From: Lutispora saccharofermentans
GTDB lineage: Bacteria; Bacillota; Clostridia; Lutisporales; Lutisporaceae
NCBI RefSeq assembly: GCF_024363565.1
Contig: NZ_JAJEKE010000001.1
Coordinates: 310,001 to 374,000, forward strand
DNA: 64,000 bases
Reading direction: 5' to 3'
Shown here in pieces: positions 63,218-64,000 of this stretch (its first letter is position 1; each line of letters begins with the position of its first letter). The notes beneath the pieces were generated by a model. The model saw only the letters and a list, made by a program, of their open reading frames with translations, did no database searches and had not been told where the DNA came from. The position numbers and the translations under genes are program-made.

Positions 63218-64000
63218 AAGCTCACCCCCGTTCCGGTCAGCTCAAGGAAGATATCCTCAAGGCTCTTGTGCCGTTCCTCTATGCGCACCACACCTATGTT
63301 TCTTTCAAAAAGCCGGTAAATATAGCCGGCAAGCTCGTTATCGGGAAGCCTATGCAGCAAAAGGTAATCCTCCTGTACCCGGCAGGAAATGCCCTGCCCG
63401 CCGAGTATTCTGGCCGCCGCCTCGTTATTCAGAGTCCGGACAGCAATGCTGTGCCTGCTCCTTTCATGAAGCGTTGGCAAAGTATCTTGAAAAACAAGCC
63501 CGCCGTTGCTGATGATTCCGACATTGTCGGCTATCTGGTCAATCTCGCTTAACAGATGGCTTGACACCATCACCGTTATACCGAATTGTTTCGGCAGTGA
63601 GCAAATCAGCTCGCGCATCTCCTGGATACCCGCCGGATCAAGGCCGTTTGTCGGCTCGTCGAGAATTAAAAGCTTCGGATTGCCCAGCAGCGCACAGGCC
63701 AGCCCAAGGCGCTGCTTCATGCCCATCGAATACTGCCCTACCTTTTTCTCCTTCTGATTTTCAAGCCGGACAATTTGAAGTACCCTGTCAATATCCTTTT
63801 CCGACACACCTTTGAGCGCACAGAGAATCTGCAGATTTTCCACACCAGTCAGGTGGCCGTAATAGCTGGGCGATTCAATCAGGGATCCGACATTCTTCAG
63901 GATAGCGAGCCTGTTTTTGCTGTTAACCGGCTTGCCGAACACGGTGATGGTTCCGGCTGTGGGCCTTGCAAGGCTCAATATCATTTTCATTGTGGTAGTC
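63214..64000 (-). CDS. ABC transporter ATPase (LanF/BcrA type), start beyond the right edge
   Basis: The frame is open to base 64000. TTTMKMILSLARPTAGTITVFGKPV continues a Walker A whose GxxGxGK lies outside the window. QYSMGMKQRLGLACALLGNPKLLILDEPTNGLDP carries signature and Walker B, and SSHLLSEIDQ the switch His. C-terminal part (about 180-258) is the BcrA-type extension. It powers the two permeases; the trio is the LanFEG layout for self-protection from a lantibiotic or peptide antibiotic. Confidence 0.88.
   Translation of the reverse strand, partial: TTTMKMILSLARPTAGTITVFGKPVNSKNRLAILKNVGSLIESPSYYGHLTGVENLQILCALKGVSEKDIDRVLQIVRLENQKEKKVGQYSMGMKQRLGLACALLGNPKLLILDEPTNGLDPAGIQEMRELICSLPKQFGITVMVSSHLLSEIDQIADNVGIISNGGLVFQDTLPTLHERSRHSIAVRTLNNEAAARILGGQGISCRVQEDYLLLHRLPDNELAGYIYRLFERNIGVVRIEERHKSLEDIFLELTGTGVSL

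Noticed and set aside
1..64000. CRISPR arrays, tRNA and rRNA genes
   Set aside because: No regularly spaced repeats and no tRNA- or rRNA-like conserved segments were seen on reading both strands, though short or divergent tRNAs could be missed by eye.

Overview
The window reads as a chromosomal segment of an anaerobic, spore-forming, low-GC Gram-positive bacterium of the Clostridia type. The evidence is strong AGGAGG-type ribosome-binding sites, TTGACA/TATAAT promoters with many T-rich intrinsic terminators, a LysM-GH18 spore-wall hydrolase, [FeFe]-hydrogenase maturases HydE and HydG, a FeoAB system with Fur-like sites, bacteriohemerythrin, and c-di-GMP and metal-type riboswitches. I cannot name the species from the sequence alone. 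No rRNA, tRNA or CRISPR array was recognised.

Layout. 1-1222 is the truncated spore-wall hydrolase. 1311-5006 (minus) is a polyamine ABC operon, potABCD. 5430-8861 (plus) is pyruvate carboxylase. 9126-13443 (plus) is the arginine operon argCJBD behind a promoter overlapped by ARG-box-like sites. 13471-15850 holds a DUF378 protein and a two-gene module of a membrane-anchored protein plus a short FtsH-like protease. 15901-17397 (minus) is glycerol kinase with a structured leader. 17595-18120 (minus) is a c-di-GMP-I riboswitch followed by two attenuator-like hairpins and a 30-codon membrane-peptide ORF. 18280-20639 holds a SufS-like aminotransferase, an amidase-domain protein and a zinc-ribbon protein.

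20668-38867 (minus) is a large Wzx/Wzy-type exopolysaccharide or capsule operon: nucleotide-sugar dehydrogenase, two glycosyltransferase domains, deacetylase, a double acyltransferase, two epimerases, a Wzy-like polymerase, a LicD transferase, a cytidylyltransferase-oxidoreductase fusion, two chain-length regulators, an LCP ligase, a MurJ-type flippase fused to a glycosyltransferase, the priming transferase and the CpsD/CpsB tyrosine kinase-phosphatase pair. Together they could make an acidic, possibly phospho-polyol-decorated polymer, flip it, polymerise it and attach it to the wall.

39060-42886 (minus) is a second polyamine transporter in which the permease and the binding protein are fused. 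43160-45327 is feoA-feoB plus a Cys-rich partner. 45507-48661 holds an AEC transporter, hemerythrin, a D-2-hydroxyacid dehydrogenase and a YggT protein. 48860-52079 holds a C69 dipeptidase, a CDF metal exporter behind a riboswitch-like leader, and a cupin. 52193-54496 is a DUF2975/HTH/DUF4173 operon. 54800-57591 is hydrogenase maturation (TM1266-like regulator, hydE, hydG) behind a highly structured leader. 58045-60276 is a HelD-type helicase. 60547-61717 is a decayed IS4-type insertion sequence. 61727-64000 is a more GC-rich lantibiotic-immunity-type ABC transporter that runs off the right edge.

The points most worth following are the c-di-GMP-controlled small-peptide locus (17595-18120), the hydEG leader (57607-57755), the flippase-glycosyltransferase fusion (23610-26345), and the cytidylyltransferase-oxidoreductase fusion next to LicD (29134-31243).
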